A stretch of DNA of 64,000 bases, from NCBI RefSeq assembly GCF_006874645.1, contig NZ_CP030082.1:930001-994000 (forward strand), written 5' to 3'. A model generated the notes under the pieces. That model was not told the DNA's origin, made no database searches, and saw nothing but the letters and a program-made list of their open reading frames with translations. Each line of letters opens with the position of its first letter. Within the stretch, counting starts at the first letter, position 1. Of this stretch, positions 55,447 through 64,000 are shown piece by piece. The stretch is from Bdellovibrio sp. ZAP7. Its GTDB lineage: Bacteria > Bdellovibrionota > Bdellovibrionia > Bdellovibrionales > Bdellovibrionaceae. A program made the translations under genes and the position numbers.

Positions 55447-56880
55447 TTATAGCAGACTGTTTTGATCTTCGGCTTTGCCAGTAAGCTTTGAAAGAGTCTG
55501 CAAGATGCCACCCACATTGTGCGAGGCTTGGGAGATTCTTTCTGACATTTCAGAGACCACCTGGGCGACCTTGGCATTTTCTTGAGAAGTCTGATCAATT
55601 TTTCCAAATGCCAGGCTAATCTGCTGAATCGACGAAGACTGTTGATGTGATGATTCGGAAATCTCGGCATTAATACTGGAAACTTTTTTAACGGACTCAA
55701 GCACCTCTGACATGAACTGCTCACTTTCCTTCGCAATTCGCGCACCTTCGATTATCTGCAGCCGATTGCTTTCAATCATCTGCGAGATATCTTTGGCAGA
55801 ACCCGCACTTCGTTGGGAAAGACTGCGCACGGCTTCAGCAACCACCGCGAAACCTTTACCCAATTCTCCGGCACGGGCGGCTTCGACCGAAGCATTTAGC
55901 GCCAGCAAGTTTGTTTGAAAAGCGATATCATCAATTGCTTGAATGATATCAACCATCTTTGTAGCCGAGGACTCCAGGCTTTGCATGGACTGAATCAAAT
56001 GCTGAGTAGCTTCGGTACTTTTTAAAGAAGCCTGCAGAGTTTTTCCTGACACCTCAGCGGCAGAAATGGCCGAGTTCGAAGTGATCTTAAAAGCATTCGT
56101 AATATCTTCCAGCGAGGCTGCGGTCTCCTCTAGAGAAGCCGCAGATTGTGTCGCTCCAGAAGCAAGCATCGTCGAGGTTTCCGTTAATGCACGACTGGAT
56201 TCATCCAGTTCGCCGCCAGTTTGCTGGACACCACGAGCAATCTCACTAATTCTTTGACTCAGCTTGTGAATGATCACTGCACCGAACAGCACACACAGAA
56301 GTGCGCCCACAATCGCCGTCGTCAAATTAATAGTGCGCAGACTTGCGCCCGAATTGTGAACGGCACCGGCGTCCTTTTCAATGAGTTCGCCCAGTTTTTC
56401 CATTTCTTGTTCCAGGACTTTAAAAGACTTTTCAAAATCTGGAAGTTTTAAAATCGCCACATCAAACCCTTGGTTGGCAGAAAGGCCGACAAGAGTTTCA
56501 GATTGCTCAATGTAAGAGTTCATCGCAGGCATGACGCTGGAGAGGGCCGCTTTGGTTTCAGACTGGAGTTGAAGGGAGGTGAGCTTCTCAATATAGGTTT
56601 TAAAATTACCAGCCATCTCTTTGACTTCGGTCTGTGCTTCGTCCAATCCAGGTTTGTCATTGATCTTGGCAGAGAGCAATGCACCTCTCGCGACCGCACG
56701 AAGTCCATCATGCATCATATCAGCCAGGGTCATATAGCGAACAGCGGGGAGTTGAATCTGCGCGACATTGTCGAAATTGCGCATCAAAGTGGAGGAGTTT
56801 ACAAATGACAGAATTCCGACTGACATCAATATTACTGTAAATCCCAAAACCAAAAGCCACATCTGCTGTTTCAGTGTCAT
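55447..56880 (-). CDS. membrane methyl-accepting chemotaxis protein
   Basis: About 477 residues with helix 1 near residues 7-27 and helix 2 near 187-207; the periplasmic part between them resembles a four-helix-bundle sensor. The cytoplasmic coiled coil carries the signalling tip '[16 protein letters not shown]' and '[11 protein letters not shown]'. No clear HAMP domain is seen after helix 2. The ATG at 56880 is preferred to one at 56901 because GGGGAGG lies 5 bases upstream of it. Not in an operon with che genes. It probably feeds the same array as the 6494 receptor or another. Confidence 0.93.
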   Translation of the reverse strand: MTLKQQMWLLVLGFTVILMSVGILSFVNSSTLMRNFDNVAQIQLPAVRYMTLADMMHDGLRAVARGALLSAKINDKPGLDEAQTEVKEMAGNFKTYIEKLTSLQLQSETKAALSSVMPAMNSYIEQSETLVGLSANQGFDVAILKLPDFEKSFKVLEQEMEKLGELIEKDAGAVHNSGASLRTINLTTAIVGALLCVLFGAVIIHKLSQRISEIARGVQQTGGELDESSRALTETSTMLASGATQSAASLEETAASLEDITNAFKITSNSAISAAEVSGKTLQASLKSTEATQHLIQSMQSLESSATKMVDIIQAIDDIAFQTNLLALNASVEAARAGELGKGFAVVAEAVRSLSQRSAGSAKDISQMIESNRLQIIEGARIAKESEQFMSEVLESVKKVSSINAEISESSHQQSSSIQQISLAFGKIDQTSQENAKVAQVVSEMSERISQASHNVGGILQTLSKLTGKAEDQNSLL

Positions 56881-56994
56881 TAAACCTCCCCGGAGATTCA
56901 ATTATGCTGAACTTCGAAGAGGAACTAAAGTTTGTAATACATTACAAGTGACTGGCCCTGACAAAAATCAGAGCCAGCTGTAATAATCTATACT

Positions 56995-57156
56995 TTAGCG
57001 TTGTTGGGAATTTTTAGAAGTGTTGGTGGATTGCTGGCTTGTGCGAGAGCTTTCGCCTTTTTGGCCTTTATCCCACGTATTCTGAGATTGGCCCGTCTGC
57101 TGTTGATTTTGCTGAGAGCGGCCGCTGTTTTGATTTTGTTGGTTTTGGTTAGCCAT
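56995..57156 (-). CDS. small Gln/Asn/Ser-rich protein, 53 residues
   Basis: The ATG at 57156 is preceded by AAGGAGG with 5 bases of spacing, and the leader reads GGAGGTATTTATG. The protein is almost wholly Gln, Asn, Ser, Thr and Gly ('MANQNQQNQNSGRSQQNQQQ'), so likely disordered. A hairpin lies after the stop (56952-56974). It may be a stress or aggregation-modulating protein, which is speculation. Together with 54261 and 58763 it forms a set of tiny polar genes in this 5-kb stretch. Confidence 0.75.
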   Translation of the reverse strand: MANQNQQNQNSGRSQQNQQQTGQSQNTWDKGQKGESSRTSQQSTNTSKNSQQR

Positions 57157-57360
57157 AAATACCTCCTTGGTTAATTACTATCCTCCGCCTGTTTCCCTGA
57201 ATGAAAAAGACTGGAAAAGGCTAAGGATTCTTTCAATTAAGACACGATTTCGACCAGAGTAAGATCGTGGATGTGTGGTTTGACTGATTTCTTCAAAAAT
57301 ATTCCGCAGGCGCTTTGAAATTTCGCAAAATAGAAAAGTCTGAAGAGGAGGATCAACACC

Positions 57361-58170
57361 ATGGAAAATATAGGATCAGGAAAAAAGCTTGCCGTCGTAA
57401 CAGGAGCTTCCAGTGGTATCGGATTTCACCTGGCACACCAGTTTGCTAAAAATGGTTATGATCTTGTGGTCATCGCTGAGGATGAGGGAATTCATACCGC
57501 AGCTGATGCTTTTAGAGAGCACGGAAATTTGGTCCACGTGCTGCAAGCGGATCTTGCTGATAGATCTGGGGTCGAGCAAGCTTATCAGAAGATCATTTCA
57601 ATCAATTGCCCTGTGGATTCGATTGCTTTGAATGCAGGCGTCGGAGTCGGTGGAGCAAGCTTTGACAAAACCTCGTTGGATCAAGAAATAAAAATGCTGA
57701 ATCTGAACGTGATTTCAACCGTACATCTCGCAAAACTCATATTAAGAGATATGCTTAAAGTCGGGCACGGGAGAATTTTGATAACCTCATCAGTGGCAGC
57801 GATTATGCCGGGGCCTTATGAAGCGGTGTATGCCGGTACAAAAGCATTTGTACAATTTTTCGCGGAAGCTTTGCGGGCAGAGAATATCGATAAAGGCATC
57901 ACGGTGACTGCGCTTCTGCCAGGTCCAACTGAAACCAATTTCTTCCATCGTGCCGGAATGGATGAAACTAAAGTTGGTCACGCTGAAAAAGATGATGCAG
58001 CAGAAGTAGCAGAGATGGGTTATGAAGCACTTATGGCAGGTAAAGACATGGTGATTGCGGGTTCGTTTATGAACAAGGTACAAACAGCGGCCGCGAAGTT
58101 TATGCCTCAAAAGGTTGCCGCCAAAATGCATGGCCGAATGTCAAAACCTGATTCACCTGACAAACGATGA
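57361..58170 (+). CDS. short-chain dehydrogenase/reductase (SDR)
   Basis: 269 residues. The NAD(P) motif 'TGASSGIG' spans residues 14-21, 'LNAGVGVGG' is the NAG motif, Ser143/Ser144 lie in 'ILITSSVAAI', and Tyr157 with Lys161 ('YAGTK') complete the catalytic set. Substrate unknown. A strong ribosome binding site (GAGGAGGA) precedes the ATG. It overlaps the next gene, a cysteine hydrolase, by 4 bases, so the two are one operon. Confidence 0.93.
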   Translation: MENIGSGKKLAVVTGASSGIGFHLAHQFAKNGYDLVVIAEDEGIHTAADAFREHGNLVHVLQADLADRSGVEQAYQKIISINCPVDSIALNAGVGVGGASFDKTSLDQEIKMLNLNVISTVHLAKLILRDMLKVGHGRILITSSVAAIMPGPYEAVYAGTKAFVQFFAEALRAENIDKGITVTALLPGPTETNFFHRAGMDETKVGHAEKDDAAEVAEMGYEALMAGKDMVIAGSFMNKVQTAAAKFMPQKVAAKMHGRMSKPDSPDKR

Positions 58171-58733
58171 AGCCAAATGAGATTCGCCAGCGCAATACTA
58201 CGGCGTTATTGATTATTGATATGATCAATAACTTTGATTTCCCTGGAGGAGAGAAGCTTGCCGCTTCTTCTCTGCCAGTGGCGGGTAAGATCTTATCTTT
58301 AAAACAAAGAGCTTACAAAAAAGGAATTCCTGTTATTTATGTCAATGACAACTTCAAATTGTGGCGTTCCAGTTGGCAGGAAGTTTACAGATTTTGTTCT
58401 GAACCAAAATCCACAGGTCGAAAAATATCAGAGTTATTGCAACCCACTGAAAAAGACTATTTTATTTTAAAACCGCGGCATTCGGGTTTTTTTAATACTA
58501 ATCTGCCGGTTCTTCTGGAAGATCTGGGTACTAAGAAACTGATTGTTACTGGAGTTGCAGGAAATATCTGCGTACTTTTTACGGTGAACGATGCCTATAT
58601 GAATGATTTCAAGATTATAGTTCCCTGTGACTGTATCGCTTCCAACACTAAAAAAGAAAATGATTTTGCCTTAAAACAGATGAAGGATTTGATGAAGGTG
58701 AATACGGGTGCCGTGAAGGGCCTAAGATTGTAG
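58167..58733 (+). CDS. cysteine hydrolase, isochorismatase family
   Basis: 188 residues with Asp18 ('ALLIIDMINNF'), Lys102 ('ILKPRHSGFF') and Cys135 ('GVAGNICVLFTVND'), the family triad. It is translationally coupled to the SDR gene, suggesting they act on one small molecule (oxidoreduction and hydrolysis), though the compound is not known. Confidence 0.88.
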   Translation: MKPNEIRQRNTTALLIIDMINNFDFPGGEKLAASSLPVAGKILSLKQRAYKKGIPVIYVNDNFKLWRSSWQEVYRFCSEPKSTGRKISELLQPTEKDYFILKPRHSGFFNTNLPVLLEDLGTKKLIVTGVAGNICVLFTVNDAYMNDFKIIVPCDCIASNTKKENDFALKQMKDLMKVNTGAVKGLRL

Positions 58734-58762
58734 GAGGTGCGGGATGGCGCACCTCCCGGTTC

Positions 58763-58969
58763 CTAGTGCTTTGTACGTTTGGATGCAGTTTTTTTGGCAG
58801 TCGAGCTCGACTTTTTTCCTTTAGCTCCACCAGTCTTTTTATTTACCGTGGCCCAACCGATGCGCGCCGCTGACTTGGCAGAACGGCCCTGTTTCTTTTC
58901 GCTTTCTTCAATATGCTCAGCCATTCTCTTTTGTTTTGGTGAATAGCTTTCTTTTGAACCTCTTGGCAT
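58763..58969 (-). CDS. small basic protein, 'plasmid stabilisation'-like
   Basis: 68 residues starting 'MPRGSKESYSPKQKRMAEHI', with 'AARIGWATVNKKTGG' and a Lys/Ser/Thr tail. It resembles small proteins annotated as plasmid stabilisation proteins, from memory. The ATG at 58969 follows GGAGG with a 4-base gap; the leader GGAGGTATTTATG is identical to that of the 57156 gene. A longer frame upstream has no ribosome binding site. It is likely a nucleic-acid or stress-related protein. Confidence 0.75.
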   Translation of the reverse strand: MPRGSKESYSPKQKRMAEHIEESEKKQGRSAKSAARIGWATVNKKTGGAKGKKSSSTAKKTASKRTKH

Positions 58970-59108
58970 AAATACCTCCGTGATTCCAATTTGATTATTC
59001 AACGTTATAATTGGCCAGAGTACTTTTGGGACATTGCAATCAATCATATTGCCGACAATGTCCGAAAACGGCCACTCATTCGTATTTATATGTGCTATGG
59101 TGGTCTGT

Positions 59109-60554
59109 ATGAAACGGGATGATATCTATTACCAAGCAATGCTGGCGCGCGACCCACGGTTTGATGGGAAGTTCTTTGTGGGAGTAAAAACCACGGGGAT
59201 CTATTGTCGTCCTATTTGCCCGGCAAAGCCTAAGCGTGAGAATACCGAATTTTTTGCGAATTCACATCTCGCCGAGGCCGCAGGCTATCGTCCTTGTTTG
59301 CGCTGTCGTCCGGAAAGTGCTCCGCAGTCACCAGCTTGGATGGGGAAATCTGCCACCGTGCAAAGAGCACTGAAGGTTTTAAACTCTTCAGAAGTTCTTG
59401 AATTCAACGAAGACGACTTTGCCGAAAAATTTGGAGTTTCCGCTCGTCATTTACGCCGTCTCTTTATTGATGAGATAGGGAAGACGCCAAAGCAGCTCGC
59501 TTTCGAAAACCGACTCAATCTTTCTCGCAAGTTGATTGTTGAAACCAGCTTGCCCATTACTGAAGTTGCGTTCGCTGTAGGCTTTGGTTCAATTCGCCGT
59601 TTTAATGACGCTTTTAAAGAACGCTTTAAAAAAGCTCCGCGGGAAATTCGCCGCAATCGTACGTTCGAAAAGAACGGTTTGCAGATCTCTTTGCCGTATC
59701 GTCCACCGTTTGATTATGAAGGATTGTTAAATACCTATCGCAATCATCGTATCGGTAATTTGGAATGGTTTGATGGCGATAAAATGACTCGAGTGGTTTC
59801 ATTCGGAAAGCAGGTCGGGCAGATTAGTATTTCTAATATTCCGGAAAAATCATCTCTTTTAGTCGAGATTGATTTTCCCGATACCAGCGCGATTCACTCT
59901 ATTCTGCATCGGGTGCGCAGTATGTTTGATCTGGATTCTGATCCCGTGATGATTGCCAATGCTCTTGAACGCGATAGTAAAATTAAAAGGATGTTAAAGA
60001 GTTATCCGGGAATTCGAATGTTCTCGGGTTGGGATGCCTTTGAGATTTCAATCGGTGCAATATTGGGCCAATTGGTCAGTATCGAGTTCGGTCGTACCTT
60101 GGTTCATGACCTGATTGAGATTGCCGGCAGTGATTCGGGGCTAGAGCGTGACGGCAAAACGATTAAGCTTTTCCCCACACCCGCTCAAATATTAGAGGCC
60201 GATCTGTCAGCACTCAAAACGACGGGGATTCGCAAGCAAACACTTAAAGAATTTTCCAAAGCCGTCGTAGAGGGGCGACTATCACTAGACTCTACTCAGG
60301 ATATTGAGCAGTTCCAAAAGTCAGTCTTGGCAATTCGAGGGATTGGACCCTGGACGGCACACTATATTGCTCTTAAAGCTTTACGCAGTACGGATACTTT
60401 CCCGGCAAGTGATCTTATTTTAAACCGGGCTTTGCAACATCACTCTCAAGAAGTTATATCGCAAATGAGTCCTTGGCGCGGCTATGTCGCAGCACTTTTT
60501 TGGAGGACATATTCAGAAAATCTCAGTAAGAAAAAGAAAAGGAAGTCCCCATGA
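59109..60554 (+). CDS. alkA: Ada-like/AlkA fusion: zinc-finger, AraC and DNA-3-methyladenine glycosylase
   Basis: About 481 residues from the ATG at 59109. The Ada-type metal-binding domain has Cys33, Cys37, Cys63 and Cys66 ('YCRPICPAK', 'PCLRCRPE'), an alkyl-phosphotriester sensor. An AraC helix-turn-helix follows ('SARHLRRLFIDEIGKTP', 'FGSIRRFNDAFKERF'), then an AlkA N-domain and HhH-GPD glycosylase ('IRGIGPWTAHYIALKAL' and 'TFPASDLIL' with the catalytic Asp). It would excise alkylated bases and sense alkylation. It lacks the Ogt methyltransferase domain of classic Ada, which is the next gene. Overlap of 4 bases with it. Confidence 0.95.
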   Translation: MKRDDIYYQAMLARDPRFDGKFFVGVKTTGIYCRPICPAKPKRENTEFFANSHLAEAAGYRPCLRCRPESAPQSPAWMGKSATVQRALKVLNSSEVLEFNEDDFAEKFGVSARHLRRLFIDEIGKTPKQLAFENRLNLSRKLIVETSLPITEVAFAVGFGSIRRFNDAFKERFKKAPREIRRNRTFEKNGLQISLPYRPPFDYEGLLNTYRNHRIGNLEWFDGDKMTRVVSFGKQVGQISISNIPEKSSLLVEIDFPDTSAIHSILHRVRSMFDLDSDPVMIANALERDSKIKRMLKSYPGIRMFSGWDAFEISIGAILGQLVSIEFGRTLVHDLIEIAGSDSGLERDGKTIKLFPTPAQILEADLSALKTTGIRKQTLKEFSKAVVEGRLSLDSTQDIEQFQKSVLAIRGIGPWTAHYIALKALRSTDTFPASDLILNRALQHHSQEVISQMSPWRGYVAALFWRTYSENLSKKKKRKSP

Positions 60555-61030
60555 CACTGATTCAAAAAAAACTTGAAACCAAAATCGGTCCCATGTTTTT
60601 GGTCGTATCAGAGAATGGCCTTAGGGGCTTGCTCTGGAGAAAGCAAAACGTCCCCATGATTCCGGGGACGGCGAAAATGGAAGCCTTGCTTTTAAAGGTC
60701 GAGCAAGAAATCGCAGAGTATCTTTCAGGAAGTCGAAAGTCTTTTTCGATTCCTTTGGATGTGGAAGGCACTGAATTTCAAAAACGAGTTTGGAATGAGC
60801 TCGCAAAGATTCCTTACGGCGAAACCAAATCCTATAAGCAGATTGCCACGGCTCTTAAAGATGCCAATGCCTGTCGTGCGGTAGGAACAGCGAATGGCAG
60901 AAATCCAGTGAGCATTATCGTCCCTTGTCACCGGGTGATTGCGGCTAGTGGAAAACTTGCCGGATACGCAGGTGGTATTGAGGTTAAGAAAGCTCTTTTG
61001 AAAATCGAAGGGCTGACTCTTAGAGACTAG
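60551..61030 (+). CDS. ogt: methylated-DNA-[protein]-cysteine S-methyltransferase
   Basis: 159 residues. The active-site motif 'PCHRVIAASG' holds Cys126, preceded by 'VGTANGRNPVSIIVPC' and followed by 'LAGYAGG'. It removes methyl groups from O6-methylguanine in a suicidal reaction. Being co-translated with the Ada/AlkA fusion, it restores the full adaptive-response set split over two genes. Confidence 0.95.
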   Translation: MTLIQKKLETKIGPMFLVVSENGLRGLLWRKQNVPMIPGTAKMEALLLKVEQEIAEYLSGSRKSFSIPLDVEGTEFQKRVWNELAKIPYGETKSYKQIATALKDANACRAVGTANGRNPVSIIVPCHRVIAASGKLAGYAGGIEVKKALLKIEGLTLRD

Positions 61031-61158
61031 CATTTGCATTAGTTCGTAGTTAAAAAAAACAGATCTGAATTTACCAGACTCCAATTTTGACTCCAAAAAG
61101 GTATTGTCGGCAGTCAAAAGCCCTTGCCTAGCCCTGCGTATTCTCTCAATATGATCTC

Positions 61159-61641
61159 ATGATTCAAAAAGCCAACGGTGATGCCATTGAAGTTATTCTC
61201 GAGGGTCCTATCAGCGAGAAAACGGAAATCTTTGATATTAAAATTCAAAATTTCAAAGATATTAAATTGAACATGGCCAAGGTGACCTTTATCAATTCCA
61301 TTGGGGTAAAGAACTGGATCTCGTGGACCACGCGAATGGCGACGGGAGCGAAACTGACTCTGGAAGAATGCCCTTACGTGATCGTAAATCAGGTGAACAT
61401 CGTTCACGGGTTCGTTCCTAAAAACTCTGTTATCACTTCTTTCTTTGCGCCATTTTTATGTGATGCCTGCTCTCATGAGCAGGTTTTGAAACTGGAAAAT
61501 GGTGTACACTACAAATACGCGCAAAATCAGCTTCCTCATGAAGTGAACTTGCCGGAGGTTATTTGCGCAAAATGTGGCGCCGTGATGGAACCGGATTTCA
61601 TGGTCGATAAAACTTTTGGATTTCTGAAAGAAAAAACCTAG
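61159..61641 (+). CDS. STAS-like domain fused to a zinc ribbon
   Basis: 160 residues. The first 95 resemble a STAS or anti-sigma antagonist-type fold: 'KLNMAKVTFINSIGVKNW' has the strand-turn-helix around the 'NSIG' segment, where antagonists have a phosphorylatable Ser. The C-terminal part has two Cys pairs, 'CDACSHEQ' and 'CAKCGAVMEP', consistent with a zinc ribbon. The combination is unusual. It faces the convergent glycosidase gene, whose stop overlaps its own. Function unknown; perhaps a regulatory partner. Confidence 0.7.
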   Translation: MIQKANGDAIEVILEGPISEKTEIFDIKIQNFKDIKLNMAKVTFINSIGVKNWISWTTRMATGAKLTLEECPYVIVNQVNIVHGFVPKNSVITSFFAPFLCDACSHEQVLKLENGVHYKYAQNQLPHEVNLPEVICAKCGAVMEPDFMVDKTFGFLKEKT

Positions 61642-62906
61642 TTCAGATACTTTTTTAAAACATCGCGCATGGATTTTTTGTGCAGGGGAGTAAAACCCTT
61701 GTCGTTTTCAGTGGTATCTTCATCCACTAAAACCTGCCACATCCCAAAACCACTCATCCACGGCCATTGCGGCTCCCAGAAGGCTTTCAAAAAAGACTCC
61801 CATGCGGCTGACTGGTGAGCGAGATTTAATTTTCCTTTGCTGCTTTCATAGGCGGCGGGCTCCAGAAAACAATTTTCCACACTCGCGTAACCGACCTCTT
61901 GAATGTAGGCGGGCTTTTCGGCACCCAAGGTCAGTGCGATTTCTGTAAGGACGGTATCTAATTGTGACGCATGAGACTGGGGACGCGCTTCCAGTTGACG
62001 AAGCAAAGTGGAGTAGTCGGTCGAGAACTTTTCATGGGAACTGGCTAAAGCTCGGTAGTAATCAAAACCCACCACATCTAGGGAGTTCCATAACTCCTGC
62101 AGATCCTTTTGGTGTTTTTGATTTGCAGGCTTTTCAAAGTTTTCAGTCAGATAAAACTTCCACTGTTCAATTTCGCCGCCAACGATCTTTTGACCTCCGA
62201 CTTGAACATACTGATCGGTGTAGTTTATTCCGTAAGTGATTTTAGTTTCTGGTCCCAAGATTTCACGGGCCTTACGAATCATCTCGACCCACTTGCCTGG
62301 ATAACCCAAGCGCCACGTGGGCTCTCTATCTCCCAAGCCGGATGTCATGGAATTCATCTCGGCGCCGATCGAGTACATTTCGGCACCTGCTTTCGCAGCC
62401 AGTTTCAAATAGCGTTCTTGATATTTATAATAACTCTCAAACCACGCATCGGGATTTTTTGGTTGGATATTTCCGTGCCACCAGTAAATATTTTTCTTTT
62501 CAACGTAGGGGAATTCTCCCTTAGGACCGACCACCAACAGAATAGGACGGAAAGAAACGCTTAAGCCCAGGGACTTTGCGTAAGCGACGGTTTGTAAAAC
62601 CAGTTTTTCTTCCATCGCTTGTTCTTTAACCGGAACCACGGGACGGATATCTGAACTGACTCCGGTGATCATGTGGGCGCGAAAATTTAAAATGACGGAT
62701 TTAAATCCCAACTCTTTGGCAGAATTTAAAATCGAGCGAACGCGCTCGCCTTGGGCCGAGGAATCAACGGTGAAACCCCAGGACTGGTAAGTCATCAGGT
62801 GAAGACCTGCGACAGGCTTCGTTTGCGCAAAAGCCAATGCAGACATGAAAATCACAGAAATCGTGATTAAAAACGTACGCAAAATTGCTGAGCAAACAAA
62901 CTTCAT
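61638..62906 (-). CDS. secreted glycoside hydrolase, GH113-like
   Basis: 422 residues with a signal peptide ending 'AFA-QTK'. The chain fits a TIM barrel: 'HLMTYQSWGFTVD' at the start, 'GAEMYSIGAEMNSMTSG' with a likely acid/base Glu, and 'PAYIQEVGYASVENC' with a likely nucleophile Glu. This resembles the GH113 endo-mannanase-like family, but the substrate is unknown. It may attack extracellular polysaccharide or cell-wall glycans. It is convergent with the STAS-zinc gene, overlapping by 4 bases. Confidence 0.78.
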   Translation of the reverse strand: MKFVCSAILRTFLITISVIFMSALAFAQTKPVAGLHLMTYQSWGFTVDSSAQGERVRSILNSAKELGFKSVILNFRAHMITGVSSDIRPVVPVKEQAMEEKLVLQTVAYAKSLGLSVSFRPILLVVGPKGEFPYVEKKNIYWWHGNIQPKNPDAWFESYYKYQERYLKLAAKAGAEMYSIGAEMNSMTSGLGDREPTWRLGYPGKWVEMIRKAREILGPETKITYGINYTDQYVQVGGQKIVGGEIEQWKFYLTENFEKPANQKHQKDLQELWNSLDVVGFDYYRALASSHEKFSTDYSTLLRQLEARPQSHASQLDTVLTEIALTLGAEKPAYIQEVGYASVENCFLEPAAYESSKGKLNLAHQSAAWESFLKAFWEPQWPWMSGFGMWQVLVDEDTTENDKGFTPLHKKSMRDVLKKYLN

Positions 62907-62994
62907 GGCCCTGAAGTAATAAACCCCAGAGGGTTGGTCAACTTAGCGGGTATTGCTCACTGCAGAAGTATGAAATTCTGCAGCTCGTCATCAC

Positions 62995-63840
62995 TCAGTT
63001 AGCTTTGAAACCCACTTCGACGACGACGATCTCTGGTGGCACTCTGAAGCGAACGGGGAGAATGCTGTTGCCAGTTCCACTGGTCACCAAGATGTGATGA
63101 TCCTTTTCGCTGATAAGTCCATAGCGATAGCGATCACCATATCGAGAAGGTATGATCGGTGCGCCGACAATGGGAAAGTTCACCTGGCCACCGTGAGTAT
63201 GTCCTGCCAGCATCAAGGAAATGTCTTTTTTGGTTTCCGGAAAAACGTCGGGATTGTGAGTCAGCCCAATTGTGGGCAGATCAGATTTTTTATAACTCGC
63301 GATAAAATCCAAAAGTTCTTTGTCTTCCCAAAAATCACCAAAACCCACCAGATGAAAGGGATGATCTTTCCACGTAAGCTCAACCACCTGATTATCGATC
63401 AAGCGCACGCCATTGGATTTCAAGGCTTCAGAAATTTGTTCTTTGTTCGCCCACCAGTCATGATTTCCTAAGATGCTATACACACCCAAAGGGGCTTTTA
63501 ATTTTTTCATTTGGTGAGCGGCTTTCAAAAAGGCATCGGCATTTCTTTGTGCAACAAAATCACCCAGAAACACGATCATGTCGGGTTCTTCTTTTAAAAG
63601 CATACCGACAATGCGCTCTAGGCGAGCTTCATCGCTAAAATATCTTCCCAAATGAACATCCGAAACCACACCGATACGCAAAGCCGGCAATGACTTTTCA
63701 TGAGAGAATTGCAGGACATAGTTTTGCACCGTCAATGATCTAGGTTCTAACCAAAAAGCCCAGGCCGTCAGAACCCCCGCTGTGAAAATCAGAGCAATCG
63801 TTAATAGCTTGAACGCGAACTTTTTTCCTAAATTGATCAT
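62995..63840 (-). CDS. metallophosphoesterase (YkuE/YaeI-like)
   Basis: About 281 residues from the ATG at 63840, chosen over one 36 bases earlier because the hydrophobic membrane helix ('LLTIALIFTAGVLTAWAFWL') then lies near the N-terminus. The metal motifs are 'VVSDVHLGRYF', 'FLGDFVAQRN', 'LGNHDWWANKE', 'LTHNPDVF' and 'LAGHTHGGQVN'. It is probably anchored in the inner membrane with its catalytic domain outside and cleaves phosphate esters, perhaps of lipids as in YkuE-type proteins. Confidence 0.93.
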   Translation of the reverse strand: MINLGKKFAFKLLTIALIFTAGVLTAWAFWLEPRSLTVQNYVLQFSHEKSLPALRIGVVSDVHLGRYFSDEARLERIVGMLLKEEPDMIVFLGDFVAQRNADAFLKAAHQMKKLKAPLGVYSILGNHDWWANKEQISEALKSNGVRLIDNQVVELTWKDHPFHLVGFGDFWEDKELLDFIASYKKSDLPTIGLTHNPDVFPETKKDISLMLAGHTHGGQVNFPIVGAPIIPSRYGDRYRYGLISEKDHHILVTSGTGNSILPVRFRVPPEIVVVEVGFKAN

Positions 63841-63939
63841 TGTTTGAAGGGTAACACTGGTTCTTAGCCTCAGCAAGGACGGTGAGCCTTTGACTCCAGA
63901 GAAAACTAAGGGAGAATAAGTGCACCGGGGGATCCTTCA

Positions 63940-64000
63940 GTGAAGTTCATTCTAGCTATTTTCGCAGTTCTCACTTTGATGGTGGGTTGCAGTTCAAAAC
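63940..64000 (+). CDS. start of a lipoprotein gene (3' end outside window)
   Basis: From a GTG at 63940 the frame reads 'MKFILAIFAVLTLMVGCSSK' and runs off the end of the window. The hydrophobic stretch and 'MVGCSSK' are a typical lipoprotein signal with lipobox. The body is not visible. Confidence 0.6.
   Translation, partial: MKFILAIFAVLTLMVGCSSK

Overview
The window looks like a chromosomal segment of a predatory or environmental deltaproteobacterium of the Bdellovibrio type. The clues are two TIGR02147-family (DUF4423) regulators, many secreted small proteins and lipoproteins of no known family, several chemosensory genes, large RND pumps and moderate GC. No rRNA, tRNA, CRISPR array, integrase or transposase was found. 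Assignments are from reading the translations and the DNA; nothing was searched against a database.

Layout. 1-4.3 kb: the end of an MFS exporter, cytochrome bd oxidase (cydAB), a PrpF-like isomerase and a decayed gene facing it. 4.6-10.5 kb: a lytic transglycosylase lipoprotein, then a chemosensory cluster (PAS-PAS soluble receptor, CheR, and a protein of three fused CheW domains) with no CheA, CheB or CheY. 10.7-13.2 kb: an EmrAB-type drug exporter. 13.2-17.5 kb: MobA-like and XdhC-like proteins, then two TIGR02147 regulators around a secreted ankyrin protein; the regulators share an upstream DNA motif. 17.6-22.2 kb: secreted, low-complexity and BON-domain envelope proteins. 22.3-30.3 kb: an amidohydrolase lipoprotein, GltS, and a metal efflux operon (Cys-rich protein, CzcC, a very short CzcB-like protein, CzcA).

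30.3-36.6 kb: an RND pump without partners, an L,D-transpeptidase-like protein, and a pair of membrane genes, the first resembling a phage protein. 36.6-36.8 kb: a 144-bp palindromic element with three regular mini-hairpins, the most unusual DNA structure here. 36.8-42.6 kb: a signalling operon (CHASE3-GAF hybrid kinase with three receivers, CheR, and a second hybrid kinase). 42.9-54.0 kb: small secreted proteins, a cysteine hydrolase, a pseudouridine synthase, a 944-residue secreted HExxH protein and a 1602-residue surface lipoprotein.

54.2-59.0 kb: very small hydrophilic or membrane proteins (some under 60 codons), a membrane receptor, and an SDR-cysteine hydrolase operon. 59.1-61.0 kb: an alkylation-repair operon (Ada/AlkA fusion plus Ogt). 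61.1-64 kb: a STAS-like/zinc-ribbon protein, a GH113-like secreted glycosidase, a metallophosphoesterase and the start of a lipoprotein.

Taken together the region serves the cell envelope (efflux, murein remodelling, lipoproteins), signal sensing and stress repair. There is no obvious large mobile island. The accessory signals are the palindromic element at 36.7 kb, the phage-like gene pair before it, and three broken small genes (4.3, 43.5 and 54.8 kb).
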